Assembly (NCBI GenBank): GCA_015231795.1 | Contig: JADGAX010000004.1 | Location: 21,001 to 85,000, forward strand | Direction of reading: 5' to 3' | Source of the DNA: Alphaproteobacteria bacterium | GTDB taxonomy: Bacteria > Pseudomonadota > Alphaproteobacteria > Rhodospirillales > WMHbin7 | DNA: 64,000 nucleotides | In this document: positions 28,216-37,684 of the stretch, piece after piece | Layout: each line of letters opens with the position of its first letter | How positions within the stretch are numbered: position 1 is the stretch's first letter | The notes under the pieces: generated by a model | What the model was told of the DNA's origin: nothing | The model's input: the letters and a program-made list of their open reading frames with translations, nothing else | Databases searched by the model: none | Made by a program: the position numbers and the translations under genes

Positions 28216-28461
28216 GGCCCATCCTTAAGCAGGAAGTTGCCAACATTAGGACGGCGAAACGCCCCGCTTTGCAAGGAACCCTGGGAAAGGAAAGGAACGC
28301 TTGTGCATGGCAGGTACAATTTATCATTCGAATGATTTGTTTTTGATGTAGATCAGTGTATTATGAGAATTATACATCTGGTCTATATCCTCCGATAACT
28401 TGTCAATATTCTGGCCTGCCCCTATTGTCGTTGTGGGAATTTTCGTTTGGAGGGCGCAGCC
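28216..28461 (+). promoter_or_regulatory. AT-rich promoter region of the second chemoreceptor, with an FNR-like box
   Basis: 246 bases. 28343-28356 reads TTGAT-GTAG-ATCAG, 9 of 10 positions of the FNR/ANR consensus TTGAT-N4-ATCAA, about 106 bp before the start codon. This hints at oxygen-linked control. The match is by eye only and may be chance in AT-rich DNA. Confidence 0.35.
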
Positions 28462-30145
28462 ATGTTTAAGAGATTATCCGGTCTTTCTATCACCACGCGC
28501 ATCGTCGCCGTCAACGTGGTCGGCTTCGTCCTGGCCGCGACCATCATCGTCGCCGTCATTCTATCCATCGTTTCGTCCAGCCTAGCCGAGCAGGCGATCT
28601 TAAGCCAGGAAGGCAACGTCAGGGTGCTGAACCAGATGTTGCAGGCCAAGGGAAATGGCGGGCCGCACCAGATCGACGGCAAGCTGGCCTGGGGAAATTT
28701 CATCATCGACGGCAATCACGAGATTCCCGACAGCCTGAAACAGGCGCTTGGCATCGCCGTCAGCGTTTTCGACGGCAAGGTCCGCGCCTCGACCAACGTG
28801 GTGAATGCCGAAGGCAAGCGCGTGGTCGGCTCGAAATTCCCGGAAGGCGCCATTGACCAAACCGTCTTCGGCGAAGGCAAAGCCTTCAACGGCGAATCCC
28901 AGGTCGCGGGCAGCACCTACCTTGTGCGCTATGAGCCAGTGAAGGACGCGGGCGGCAAGATCATCGGTTCGATCGCCACCGCACTGCCCAAGGCTAAGTT
29001 CTTCGCCATGCTGGACACCATCATGATTTCCGCCATCGCCGTGGCCAGCGTCATTTGCTTGGTCAGCTGCCTAGCTTTGTTCTTCGTAACCAAATCACAG
29101 CTTGGCGTCATCAAGCGACTGACCGCCAATATGGAACGCGTTACGCGTCATGATTACGCGGGCAGCATTCCCGGCACCGAGCGCGGCGACGAAATCGGCA
29201 TCATGGCCAAGGCGCTGGATGGTTTCCGCCAGTCCCTGATCCGCGCCGACGAAATGGACAAGCGCCAAGAGGCCGAACTGGCCAAGCGCGAACAGCACCG
29301 GACGAAAATGGACGAGGTCACGCACAACTTCGCCCAGGCTATCGAATCCGTGGTCGATAAGGTGACGACGGCGTCGATGGGATTGCGGCACAGCGCCGAA
29401 GGTCTTTCCAACGCCGCCGACCTGACGCTCAACAAATCGACTTTCGTCAACCAGGCTTCGGAAACCGCTTCGACCAACGTTGATTCCGTAGCTTCCGCCA
29501 CCGAAGAATTGTCGGCATCTATCGGCGAGATCAACCGTCTGGTCAGCGACGCGACGGATGTCGCCGGGCGCGCGGTGGGCGAGGCCGACGACGCCAACAT
29601 GATGGTTCAGGGCCTAGCCCAGGCCGCAGGCAAGATTGGCGAGGTGGTCAATCTTATTAATGACATCGCCTCGCAAACCAATCTGCTGGCATTGAACGCC
29701 ACCATCGAGGCGGCCAGGGCGGGCGATGCCGGCAAGGGCTTCGCCGTCGTCGCCAACGAAGTGAAGTCGCTTGCTAACCAAACCGCCAAGGCGACGGAAG
29801 ACATTCAAAAGCAGGTGGCCTCGATCCAGGCAGAAACCGAGAAAGCCGTCGATGCCATTACCGCCATCGGCACCACCATCGGCAATATTTCCGCCATTAC
29901 CTCGTCTGTGGCGACGGCGGTCACCGAACAAAGCGCCGCCACCAATGAAATTGCCCGCTCGGTGCAGCTGGCCTCCAGCGGCACCCGCGACGTCAGCGTC
30001 AATATTGCCGACGTCACGGCGGCGGCGCGTCAAACCGAATCCAGCGCCTCGGAAGTGCTGGCCGCGGCCCAGGATCTGGGCGATCAGTCGGGTTCTTTGA
30101 AAAAAAGAGGTCGAGGCCTTCATTGCCATGGTGCGGGTGGCTTAG
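28462..30145 (+). pseudogene. Methyl-accepting chemotaxis protein, frameshifted 13 codons before its end
   Basis: TM1 (residues 12-40), periplasmic sensor domain (45-190), TM2, HAMP, then the MCP signalling domain with tip [37 protein letters not shown]. The frame is clean until SLKK, where a run of seven A (30100-30106) shifts it. Removing one A restores [12 protein letters not shown] and a stop at 30143-30145, the usual MCP end. As read, the frame runs on to 30834 through antisense of plsY. The signalling core is intact, so function may survive, or this may be an assembly error or slippage site. Start 28462 follows GGAGG. Confidence 0.85.
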
Positions 30146-30177
30146 AGCATCCTGCGATAAATCTGGCGCGGGAGACT

Positions 30178-30771
30178 CTAAAGCTGCTTCTTTTCGCCGA
30201 TCCTAGGCTCGCTTCCATCGAGCAGGCGTTCGATGTTCGCCCGGTGGCGCAGGAATCCCAGCATGGCCAAAGCCAGGGCCAAGGCGGCGTGGGAGGGGCT
30301 TGCGAAAAGATAGGCGAAGATCGGCGACAGGCCCAGCGCCGCCAGAGCCGACAGCGACGAGATGCGCGACAGTTTCGCCGTGATCAGCCATGTGACGATG
30401 GCGGCCAGTCCGGTGGGCCAGGAAACGGCCAGCAGCGTGCCCAACGTGGTCGCCACCCCCTTGCCGCCCTTGAATTTCAGCCAGACCGGAAAATTATGTC
30501 CGACCACCGCGAACAGACCGGCGATCATCGCCGTGTCCATATCCGCCAAGGCCAGGGCGATCAGCGCCGCCACGGCCCCCTTGACGCCATCCAGAATCAG
30601 CGTGGCGGCAGCCAGACCCTTGTTGCCGGTGCGCAGCACGTTGGTGGCGCCGATATTGCCCGAACCGACGGCGCGGATATCGCCAAGCCCCGCCGCGCGG
30701 GTCAGCAACAAGCCAAAGGGAATCGACCCCAGAAGATAGCCGCACAAGGCGGCAAGCAGGACATCGGTCAA
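30178..30771 (-). CDS. plsY: Acyl-phosphate glycerol-3-phosphate acyltransferase PlsY
   Basis: 197 aa inner-membrane enzyme making lysophosphatidic acid from acyl-phosphate and glycerol-3-phosphate. The three family motifs are visible: [34 protein letters not shown] and the [21 protein letters not shown] stretch. About five membrane spans. The start overlaps the pyrC stop by 4 bases. Confidence 0.96.
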   Translation of the reverse strand: MTDVLLAALCGYLLGSIPFGLLLTRAAGLGDIRAVGSGNIGATNVLRTGNKGLAAATLILDGVKGAVAALIALALADMDTAMIAGLFAVVGHNFPVWLKFKGGKGVATTLGTLLAVSWPTGLAAIVTWLITAKLSRISSLSALAALGLSPIFAYLFASPSHAALALALAMLGFLRHRANIERLLDGSEPRIGEKKQL

Positions 30772-32078
30772 GTGTCTGCCTCAAGCGAGAAGACCGGACG
30801 CCCGTCGATGATGGTCTTCAGCACGCGCCCCTGAACGGGGCGTCCGTCGAAGGGCGAGTTCTTGGATTTCGAACGGAAGTTGTCGGCCACCACCTTCCAG
30901 GGGCGGTTTGGATCGAACAGCATCAAATCGGCGGGCAGGCCCTTTTCAAGCCGCCCCGCCTTCAATCCCATGATGGCCGCCGGTTTGTGGGTCAGATTGG
31001 CCAACACATCCAAGAGCGACATGGCCTTGTTGTGATACAGGTCCAGCGAAACGGCCAGCAGGGTTTCCAGGCCAACGCCCCCGAAGGCGGCTTGGGCGAA
31101 AGGCAGGCGCTTCGAATCTTGATCCTGGGGCGCGTGATCCGAAGCGATGGCGTCGATGGCGCCATCCTTCAATCCCTCGACCACCGCTTGGCGGTCGGAC
31201 TCGTCTCGCAAGGGCGGCGACAATTTGGCGAAGGTGCGCCAACCATTCACTTCCAGTTCGTTGAGCGCGAAATAGGGCGGCGCGGTGTCGCAGGTGACGC
31301 GCACGCCCCGGGCCTTGGCCCGGCGCACGGCTTCGATGCTTTCGGCGGTCGAAACATGCGCCGCGTGATAGCGCGCCCCGGTGGCGGCAACCAGCCGCAG
31401 GTCGCGTTCCAGCATGATCACTTCGGCTTCCTTGGGAATGGAAGGCACGCCCAGGCGCGTCGCCATCTCGCCGGAATTCATCGCCCCGCCCAGGGCCAGC
31501 GCCGGTTCCTCGGGATGCTGCACGATCAAAAGATCGAAGGTGGATGCGTAAGACAGGACGCGGCGCATCACGCGAGCATCGGAAAGCGCATGCACGCCGT
31601 CGGTAAAGGCCAAGGCGCCCGCCTGGGCCAGCAGGCCCAGTTCGGCCAGTTCCTTGCCCGCCAGACCCTTGGTGGCGGCGGCATAGGGATAGACCTTGAC
31701 CAGCCCCACCTTGCGGGCGCGCCGGGCTACGAATTCCACGCTGGCCACGTCGTCGATGATGGGATCGGTATTGGGCAGGCAGACCATGCTGGTGATGCCG
31801 CCCGCCACCGCCGCCTCGGCCGCCGATTTCAGCGTTTCCTTATGTTCCTCACCTGGTTCGCGCAATTGCACGCGCATGTCGACCAAGCCCGGAGACAGGC
31901 AAGCCCCCTTGCCGTCCACCACCTGAATGCCCGAAGGCACGCGCCATCCGGCGCTGGCCTTGAAAAGATTGGGGCCGAAATCGGCGATTTCCTCGCCTTC
32001 GGTCAGAAGCGCGCCCACCGCATCCAGTTTCGTCGCCGGATCAAGCAAGCGGACATTGATATAGGCGACCTTAACCAT
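30768..32078 (-). CDS. pyrC: Dihydroorotase-like protein lacking the HxH metal motif (PyrC/PyrX)
   Basis: 436 aa amidohydrolase of the type-I dihydroorotase family. It keeps [60 protein letters not shown] and [14 protein letters not shown]. In active enzymes the first motif is D-x-H-x-H-x-REPG; here both His are replaced (M-R-V-Q-L). That resembles the inactive PyrC' that serves as a structural partner of aspartate carbamoyltransferase in pseudomonads. It overlaps pyrB by 8 bases, fitting such a PyrB-PyrC' complex. Whether it retains activity is uncertain. Confidence 0.85.
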   Translation of the reverse strand: MVKVAYINVRLLDPATKLDAVGALLTEGEEIADFGPNLFKASAGWRVPSGIQVVDGKGACLSPGLVDMRVQLREPGEEHKETLKSAAEAAVAGGITSMVCLPNTDPIIDDVASVEFVARRARKVGLVKVYPYAAATKGLAGKELAELGLLAQAGALAFTDGVHALSDARVMRRVLSYASTFDLLIVQHPEEPALALGGAMNSGEMATRLGVPSIPKEAEVIMLERDLRLVAATGARYHAAHVSTAESIEAVRRAKARGVRVTCDTAPPYFALNELEVNGWRTFAKLSPPLRDESDRQAVVEGLKDGAIDAIASDHAPQDQDSKRLPFAQAAFGGVGLETLLAVSLDLYHNKAMSLLDVLANLTHKPAAIMGLKAGRLEKGLPADLMLFDPNRPWKVVADNFRSKSKNSPFDGRPVQGRVLKTIIDGRPVFSLEADT

Positions 32079-33027
32079 GATTGGGCCTCGCCTGATCCAG
32101 ATTGCGGGTCAGCGTTTCCAGGCAGGCCATGCGCACGGCGACGCCCATTTCCACCTGTTCGCGGATGACGCTGCGCTCGAAATCGTCGGCCACCTCGCTG
32201 TCGATCTCGACGCCGCGGTTCATTGGGCCGGGATGCATGATCAGCGCGTCGGGCTTGGCTTCCTTCAGCTTGTCGTAGTCAAGGCCGAAGAAGTGGAAAT
32301 ATTCGCGGATCGAGGGGATATAGCTGCCCTGCATGCGCTCGTTCTGCACGCGCAGCATCATCACGATGTCCACATCCTTAAGGCCCGCCGCCATGTCGTG
32401 AGAAATCTCGGCGCCCAGCCGGTCGGCTTTCACCGGCAGAAGCGTCTTGGGGGCGACGAGGCGCACCCTGGCCCCCATGGCGTTCAGCAAATAGATGTTC
32501 GAGCGCGCCACCCTGGAATGCAAAACGTCGCCGCAGATGGCGACCAGCAGGCCGGAAAGCCTGCCCTTGCGACGCCTGATGGTCAGCGCATCCAACAGCG
32601 CTTGGGTGGGATGTTCGTGGGTGCCGTCGCCGCCATTGACCACCGCGCAATTGACCTTGTCGGACAACAGCTTGACCGCGCCCGAATCGGGATGGCGCAC
32701 CACCAGCACATCGGCATGCATGGCGTTCAGCGTCATGGCGGTGTCGATCAGCGTCTCGCCCTTGGCGACCGAACTGTTGGCGACTTGCATGTTGATGACG
32801 TCGGCGCCCAATCGCTTGGCCGCCAGTTCGAAGCTGGTGCGGGTGCGCGTCGAATTCTCGAAGAACAGATTGATGATGGTGCGACCGCGCAGCACGTCGA
32901 GCTTGCGGCCGGGCTTGCGGTTCTGATCGACATAGCTGTCGGAAAGATCGAGCAAATAGGATATCTCCTCGGAAGTCAGCCCTTGGATGCCGAGGAGATG
33001 TCGGTGCGGAAAAGCGGATGTGTTCAT
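32071..33027 (-). CDS. pyrB: Aspartate carbamoyltransferase catalytic subunit
   Basis: 318 aa. Condenses carbamoyl phosphate and aspartate in pyrimidine synthesis. The carbamoyl-phosphate loop [21 protein letters not shown], the HPTQALLD motif and the late [12 protein letters not shown] are intact. No regulatory pyrI follows; instead the non-canonical PyrC overlaps, as in PyrBC' complexes. The start [17 protein letters not shown] fits the family. Confidence 0.96.
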   Translation of the reverse strand: MNTSAFPHRHLLGIQGLTSEEISYLLDLSDSYVDQNRKPGRKLDVLRGRTIINLFFENSTRTRTSFELAAKRLGADVINMQVANSSVAKGETLIDTAMTLNAMHADVLVVRHPDSGAVKLLSDKVNCAVVNGGDGTHEHPTQALLDALTIRRRKGRLSGLLVAICGDVLHSRVARSNIYLLNAMGARVRLVAPKTLLPVKADRLGAEISHDMAAGLKDVDIVMMLRVQNERMQGSYIPSIREYFHFFGLDYDKLKEAKPDALIMHPGPMNRGVEIDSEVADDFERSVIREQVEMGVAVRMACLETLTRNLDQARPNHG

Positions 33028-33190
33028 GAGCCATCATCCTAGGGGGTGCGGGGCATTTGGGCAACCCGGCCTGCAAGAAGGGGCGGTTTTCAGGGGATTT
33101 TTACCCCACCCCCGGCCCCAGGACTGGAAAGAAGCGCGCGAATCGTTATGTTTATGGCGTCCTGACCTGAACCCCTGCTAAAACAGCATC

Positions 33191-34153
33191 ATGAGCGACT
33201 TACCCGATTTGGCCGTCGATATTTCCGGCCTGACCAAAACCTATGGCGGACAGAATGGGCGTCCGGCCAAACTGGCCCTGGATGGCGTGACGCTGTCCAT
33301 TCCCAGAGGCTCGTTCTTCGGACTGCTGGGACCCAACGGGGCGGGCAAATCGACCCTGATCAACATCCTGGCCGGGCTGGTCAACAAAAGCCTGGGCACT
33401 GCCAGGGTGTGGGGCCACGACATTGACGACGATGTGCGCTTGGCAAGGCTGTCGATCGGCGTGGTGCCGCAGGAACTGAACCTGGACCCTTTCTTCACCC
33501 CCTTCGAAATGCTGGAAGTGCAGGCTGGCCTTTACGGCGTGCCCAAGGCCAAGCGGCGAACCCTGGAAATCCTGGCCGCCATGGGGCTGGCCGACAAGGC
33601 GCATTCCTACGCCCGCACCCTTTCAGGCGGCATGCGGCGCAGGCTTCTGGTCGCCAAGGCCCTGGTGCATAGCCCGCCGGTGCTGGTGCTCGACGAGCCG
33701 ACAGCGGGGGTCGATATCGAGCTGCGCCGCAATCTGTGGGATTATGTCCGCCAGTTGAACGCGGCGGGCACCACCATCTTGCTGACCACCCATTATTTGG
33801 AAGAGGCGGAAGAGCTGTGCGACCGCATCGCCATCATCGATCAGGGCCATCTGATCGCCTGCGAGGAAAAGCCCGCCCTGATGCAACGCCTGGACACCAA
33901 GGGTCTTACGCTCACCCTGGCGCAGCCGATCACGGAGATTCCAGAAACGCTGGCGCCCTTCGCGCCCGAGATCAAGGAAGGCGGCAAACTGTTTATCCGC
34001 TACCGGCCCAGCGCCACTGGGGTCGGGCGCATCCTGGAAGCTGTGCGGGAATCAGGGCTGGTGTTGGTTGATCTGACCACCCACGAGGCAGACCTGGAAG
34101 ACGTGTTCCTGGCGCTGACCCGAGCGGCGCGCGCGGAGCATGGCGCGCCGTGA
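33191..34153 (+). CDS. ABC transporter ATP-binding protein (CcmA/NodI type)
   Basis: 320 aa. Walker A GPNGAGKST, Q-loop VVPQELNLDPFFT, signature LSGGMRRRLLVAKAL, Walker B VLVLDEPTAGVD and H-loop LLTTHYLEEAEEL, then a C-terminal DUF4162-like domain. Such ATPases usually pair with an ABC-2 permease for export, but no permease gene is adjacent. The following lipase gene overlaps its stop. Substrate unknown. Confidence 0.9.
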   Translation: MSDLPDLAVDISGLTKTYGGQNGRPAKLALDGVTLSIPRGSFFGLLGPNGAGKSTLINILAGLVNKSLGTARVWGHDIDDDVRLARLSIGVVPQELNLDPFFTPFEMLEVQAGLYGVPKAKRRTLEILAAMGLADKAHSYARTLSGGMRRRLLVAKALVHSPPVLVLDEPTAGVDIELRRNLWDYVRQLNAAGTTILLTTHYLEEAEELCDRIAIIDQGHLIACEEKPALMQRLDTKGLTLTLAQPITEIPETLAPFAPEIKEGGKLFIRYRPSATGVGRILEAVRESGLVLVDLTTHEADLEDVFLALTRAARAEHGAP

Positions 34154-35073
34154 CAGGCAAGAGCGTCATGACGCTGCTTGCTCTTCTTCTGGGCGCCTGC
34201 ACGCCGCGGATCGAATCAGCCGGTCCAGCCACCCAGGTTCCCAGCCTGTCCGATGGCGCCTTGATCATGGCCGACGGCGCAAAACTGCCTCTGCGCCGCT
34301 GGTTCCCCGAAGAACCGCCCTTCGCCGTGGTGCTGGCCCTGCACGGCTTCAACGACTATTCCAAAGCCTTCGAGATGCCGGGGGCTTGGCTGGCGGCCAG
34401 GGGTGTCGCCGTCTATGCCTACGATCAGCGAGGTTTCGGCCAAGCGCCGCATCCCGGCCTGTGGGCAGGGGCAAGCAGCATGACCGGCGACTTGCGCCTG
34501 GCCGCCAAGCTGATCAAGCAGCGCCATCCCGCCACGCCTCTCTTTCTGCTGGGCGACAGCATGGGCGGCGCCGTGACCCTGGCCGCCCTGGCTTCTGACG
34601 CGCCGCCCGCATGCGATGCCGCCATATTGGTCGCCCCCGCCCTTTGGGGCCGCGACGCCATGATCTGGCCGCAGCGCGCCGCCTTGTGGCTGGCCGCCCA
34701 TACGCTGCCTTTCGTCACCGTCTCGGGGCGCGGCTTGAACCGCAAGCCTTCTGACAATATCGAGATGCTCAGGGCGTTGGGCCGCGATCCTTTGGTCATC
34801 AAGCAGACGCGCATGGACGCCATTCATGGCCTGACCGACCTGATGGACGAGGCGCTGTCGAGTGCTCCGAAACAGAAAGGCCCGCTGTTGCTGCTGTATG
34901 GCGGCCAGGAAGAGATCATCCCCAACGAGGCGACAAAGCGTTTTCTAGACGGCTTGCCCAGACCCGAGATTCAGCAGACGCGTTTCTATCCCACGCATTA
35001 TCACATGCTGCTGCGCGACCTGAATCCAGAAGACGTTTACCGGGATATTTTGGATTATATCAAGCGGCCTTAA
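34150..35073 (+). CDS. Lipoprotein alpha/beta hydrolase (lysophospholipase-like)
   Basis: 307 aa with an N-terminal lipobox ALLLGAC. The Ser-hydrolase nucleophile elbow is LLGDSMGGAV. YGGQEEIIPNEATKRFLDG supplies the likely catalytic Asp/Glu region and YPTHYHMLLRDL the His. It resembles monoacylglycerol lipases/lysophospholipases acting on envelope lipids. The GTG start at 34150 overlaps the ABC gene stop and gives a lysine before the hydrophobic stretch; ATG 34168 is the alternative. Confidence 0.85.
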   Translation: MTGKSVMTLLALLLGACTPRIESAGPATQVPSLSDGALIMADGAKLPLRRWFPEEPPFAVVLALHGFNDYSKAFEMPGAWLAARGVAVYAYDQRGFGQAPHPGLWAGASSMTGDLRLAAKLIKQRHPATPLFLLGDSMGGAVTLAALASDAPPACDAAILVAPALWGRDAMIWPQRAALWLAAHTLPFVTVSGRGLNRKPSDNIEMLRALGRDPLVIKQTRMDAIHGLTDLMDEALSSAPKQKGPLLLLYGGQEEIIPNEATKRFLDGLPRPEIQQTRFYPTHYHMLLRDLNPEDVYRDILDYIKRP

Positions 35074-35157
35074 TTTGCGCGAATGGCCGCTTGAACGCGG
35101 GCAAAGCCCGCGCGCCGGGTTCCACCCCGGCGAGAGCCAAGGGTTGCGGAGCAACCC
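35073..35157. repeat. Cluster of GC-rich hairpins after the lipase gene
   Basis: Consecutive inverted repeats: AGCGGCC...GGCCGCT around the stop codon, 35096-35112 (CGCGGGC/GCCCGCG), 35114-35131 (GCCGGG/CCCGGC) and 35141-35157 (GGGTTGC/GCAACCC). They lie between convergent genes and may act together as transcript ends or be a REP-like element. No T-run is present. Confidence 0.5.
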
Positions 35158-35178
35158 GCCCGGCGCATGAGGGCAATA

Positions 35179-36279
35179 TCAACGCGCTTCAAAGTCGATC
35201 CTGGGATCAACGAAGTGATAGGTCAGGTCGCTGACCAGATTGAGCAGCAGGCCGATCAGGCCGAAAATGAACAAGGTGCCGAACATCACCGGATAGTCGC
35301 GGTTGATGACGGCCTCGAAACCCAGCAGACCGATGCCGTCCAGAGAGAAGATCACCTCGATCAGCACCGAGCCGGTAAACAACATGCTGACCAGGGCCGA
35401 CGGGAAGCCCGCGATCACCAGCAGCATGGCGTTGCGAAAGACATGGCCGTACAACACCTGCTGCTCGCTTAGGCCCTTGGCCCTGGCGGTCAGCACATAT
35501 TGCTTGGTGATTTCTTCCAGGAAAGCGTTCTTGGTCAGCATGGTCAGTTGCGCGAAACCGCCGATCACCATCGCCGTCACCGGCAATGCGATGTGCCAGA
35601 AATAATCGAGGATGCGGGCAGGCCAGGACATGTCGGCCCAGTCGGGCGAGGTCAGGCCGCGCAGCGGGAACCAATCTAGAAAGCGACCGCCCGCGAACAG
35701 CACGATCAGCAGAATGGCGAACAGGAACCCCGGCACCGCATAGCCGATCACCATCGCCCAACTGGTCGCCACGTCGAACCTGGACCCGTCGCGCGTGGCC
35801 TTCACGATGCCCAGCGGGATCGACACCAGATAGATGATCAGCGTGCTCCACAGGCCCAGGCTGATCGATACCGGCAGTTTCGAGGCGATCAGCGACACCA
35901 CGCTTTCGTCGCGATAGAAACTTTTGCCGAAGTCGAAGGCCAGATAATTCGAGATCATCAGCCCGAAACGCTCCAGAGGCGGCTTGTCGAAACCGAACAT
36001 GCGCTCGATCTCGGCCACGTAACTGGGATCAAGCCCCTGGGCGCCGCGATAGGCCGCCGATGGATTGACTCCGCCCGGCGCTTGGGCGGGCCTGGCCATC
36101 TCGCCCGCAGCACTTCCCGAAATGCGCCCCTCGGCCGACATGCCGGTTCCTTGGATCTTGGCCAGCATCAGATCGACCGGCCCGCCGGGGGCCAACTGCG
36201 CAAAGCCGAAATTGATCAGCATGATGCCGAACAAGGTCAGCGGAATCAGGGCCAGTCGTCGAATGATGTAGGAAATCAT
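35179..36279 (-). CDS. yejB: Peptide/microcin C-type ABC transporter permease YejB
   Basis: 366 aa inner-membrane permease of the oligopeptide family. N-terminus [36 protein letters not shown]; the insert with [24 protein letters not shown] is typical of YejB; the EAA-like loop is [22 protein letters not shown]. Normally it lies between yejA and yejEF. Here it is separated from yejA by 1.4 kb of inserted genes, and no yejE or yejF follows in the window, so an incomplete transporter is possible. Confidence 0.92.
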   Translation of the reverse strand: MISYIIRRLALIPLTLFGIMLINFGFAQLAPGGPVDLMLAKIQGTGMSAEGRISGSAAGEMARPAQAPGGVNPSAAYRGAQGLDPSYVAEIERMFGFDKPPLERFGLMISNYLAFDFGKSFYRDESVVSLIASKLPVSISLGLWSTLIIYLVSIPLGIVKATRDGSRFDVATSWAMVIGYAVPGFLFAILLIVLFAGGRFLDWFPLRGLTSPDWADMSWPARILDYFWHIALPVTAMVIGGFAQLTMLTKNAFLEEITKQYVLTARAKGLSEQQVLYGHVFRNAMLLVIAGFPSALVSMLFTGSVLIEVIFSLDGIGLLGFEAVINRDYPVMFGTLFIFGLIGLLLNLVSDLTYHFVDPRIDFEAR

Positions 36280-36380
36280 GGCAGGGATTATGTGCTTAGG
36301 AATTGCGTTTACTCAAGCTGGGATTGCGGTCGCCAGGAATACGACCTATAGTTTAGCGCCTAGATTTTGGGGGTGAGGCC

Positions 36381-36935
36381 ATGAATTGGGTTGCTCATAT
36401 TCTTTCGTCTGAGTTTGTTTGGGGTGTTGTTCTGGGACTTTTGTTATCAGTTGTTGTTGCCATGGTCAGTTCATGGCTTGAAACCAGGAGCCGTCGAAAA
36501 AATGTAGCCTTCTTATGCCAGAATCTCATTGGCAGTGTATGCGACCTTATCCAAAACCTGGAAGATAACCGCGACCGCAACCGTAGGATAGAGCATGAAT
36601 TTCTTGAGACTATTACGGCAGAGGTAATCGTATACGGAAGGAACAGAGAATACCTTGTTGCTCTCCCGGACGAAACTCTACGCAAGGATGTGCGAGTATT
36701 TTTTACGCGGGTTGCAGCGCAGTTAGCGCAAGTCAATGGATTTCTTAACCGCTTTTACGAAGCAGACCGCGCCTTAAAATCGGAAATGGATTCAGGGAGA
36801 AAGCAACAACACGAACAAGCGGCAATTGCCTTCCTTAATGATGCGCATAAGGCATGTGATCGGCTACGAGAACTGCTTGCAAAGAGGGAAAGCATAACCG
36901 CTCGTCTCAATCAAGCATCAAGGGGGATTCTCTAG
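36381..36935 (+). CDS. Membrane-anchored coiled-coil protein of unknown function
   Basis: 184 aa. One N-terminal membrane helix (FVWGVVLGLLLSVVVAMVSSW) and a long charged helical remainder. AT-richer than its neighbours and with different codon use, so likely acquired. It sits opposite in direction to the yej genes, inside the segment that splits yejA from yejB, beside a toxin-antitoxin pair. A GGGGGTGAGG ribosome site precedes the ATG. No family recognised. Confidence 0.7.
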   Translation: MNWVAHILSSEFVWGVVLGLLLSVVVAMVSSWLETRSRRKNVAFLCQNLIGSVCDLIQNLEDNRDRNRRIEHEFLETITAEVIVYGRNREYLVALPDETLRKDVRVFFTRVAAQLAQVNGFLNRFYEADRALKSEMDSGRKQQHEQAAIAFLNDAHKACDRLRELLAKRESITARLNQASRGIL

Positions 36936-36955
36936 CTCAATTCGCAAACTGACAA

Positions 36956-37294
36956 TCACCCCGCCAGCGCCCTGACGACTGCATCTGGTTCGCGCTCGAT
37001 GACGGTCAAAAGAACGCGGGCCGAGCGTTCGGGCACGCGGCGTCCCTGCTCCCAATCCTGAACCGCGCGCACATCCAAACCAAAACGTTCGGCGAAACGT
37101 TCGCGACTTAGCTTCAGGCGCTTGCGGATGCTCCTGATCCGGGCCGCCGATGGATCGTCGATCAAGCGGCACGGCAAATCGATCTCGCCGCGCACATGGG
37201 CCAAAACTTCCTTCAGGGCGGCTTCAACCTCGCGCCCCAATTCCGTCCGCCTCGCCGATTTCGTCTTTTTCTCAGGAAATCGTTGCGCGTTCAT
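36956..37294 (-). CDS. higA: HigA-type antitoxin (XRE helix-turn-helix)
   Basis: 112 aa. The C-terminal half is a Cro/C1-type HTH: LKLSRERFAERFGLDVRAVQDWEQGRRVPERSARVLL, as in HigA/NadS antitoxins. It would bind the toxin and repress the pair. It overlaps the toxin gene by 4 bases and comes after it, the order typical of higBA. Likely operator repeats lie upstream of the toxin gene. Confidence 0.85.
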   Translation of the reverse strand: MNAQRFPEKKTKSARRTELGREVEAALKEVLAHVRGEIDLPCRLIDDPSAARIRSIRKRLKLSRERFAERFGLDVRAVQDWEQGRRVPERSARVLLTVIEREPDAVVRALAG

Positions 37295-37623
37295 TTGCCC
37301 TGCTCCTCATTTTTAATCCCAGCCACCAATTTGGACCATGCCTTCTTGTCGGCGGGTGACAGGTCCTCTTGCGCCGCCTTGGAGTAGGCCGTCAGCAAAT
37401 AGATCGTTTCCGGCCCAGCATGATAGAAAAAGATCGTCCGGATGCCGCCTCTTTTGCCACGCCCGGAACCAGCCCACCGCAATTTGCGGATACCGCCCGT
37501 TCCTGGAATGACCGGTGCCGACATGGGTGAAGCAGCGATGGCGGCTTCCATGTCCCGGCGCTCGGAATCCGAAACAAGCCTGGCGATGGCGCGTTCGTAA
37601 GTCTTGGTGGTGAAAATTTCCAT
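37291..37623 (-). CDS. higB: RelE/HigB-type toxin
   Basis: 110 aa. mRNA-interferase fold: TYERAIARLVSDSERRDMEAAIAASP, the conserved GIRKLRWAGSGRGKRGGIRTIFFYHAGPETIYLLTAYSKA, then a basic C-terminus KKAWSKLVAGIK. This matches HigB2/RelE toxins that cut mRNA on the ribosome. First gene of the pair, with its promoter squeezed into the 61 bases after the yejA stop. Confidence 0.87.
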   Translation of the reverse strand: MEIFTTKTYERAIARLVSDSERRDMEAAIAASPMSAPVIPGTGGIRKLRWAGSGRGKRGGIRTIFFYHAGPETIYLLTAYSKAAQEDLSPADKKAWSKLVAGIKNEEQGK

Positions 37624-37635
37624 CTGGCCGCATTA

Positions 37636-37683
37636 TGCGGCATTGCCGCATCCTGGGCAAGCGGATTCTGCGGCATTGCCGCA
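37636..37683. promoter_or_regulatory. Two identical palindromes, likely HigA operators
   Basis: TGCGGCATTGCCGCA occurs at 37636-37650 and 37669-37683, 33 bp apart (about three helical turns), immediately upstream of the toxin start. Each has 6-base perfect arms around ATT. Paired palindromes before a HTH antitoxin operon are the classic autoregulation arrangement. Confidence 0.7.
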
Positions 37684-37684
37684 G

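Noticed and set aside
30146..30834. C-terminal extension of the second chemoreceptor
   Set aside because: It arises only from the A7 frameshift and is antisense to plsY; MCPs end at the restored stop at 30145.
30987..32168. 393-codon plus-strand frame over pyrC
   Set aside because: Antisense to a well conserved amidohydrolase gene; no independent coding evidence.
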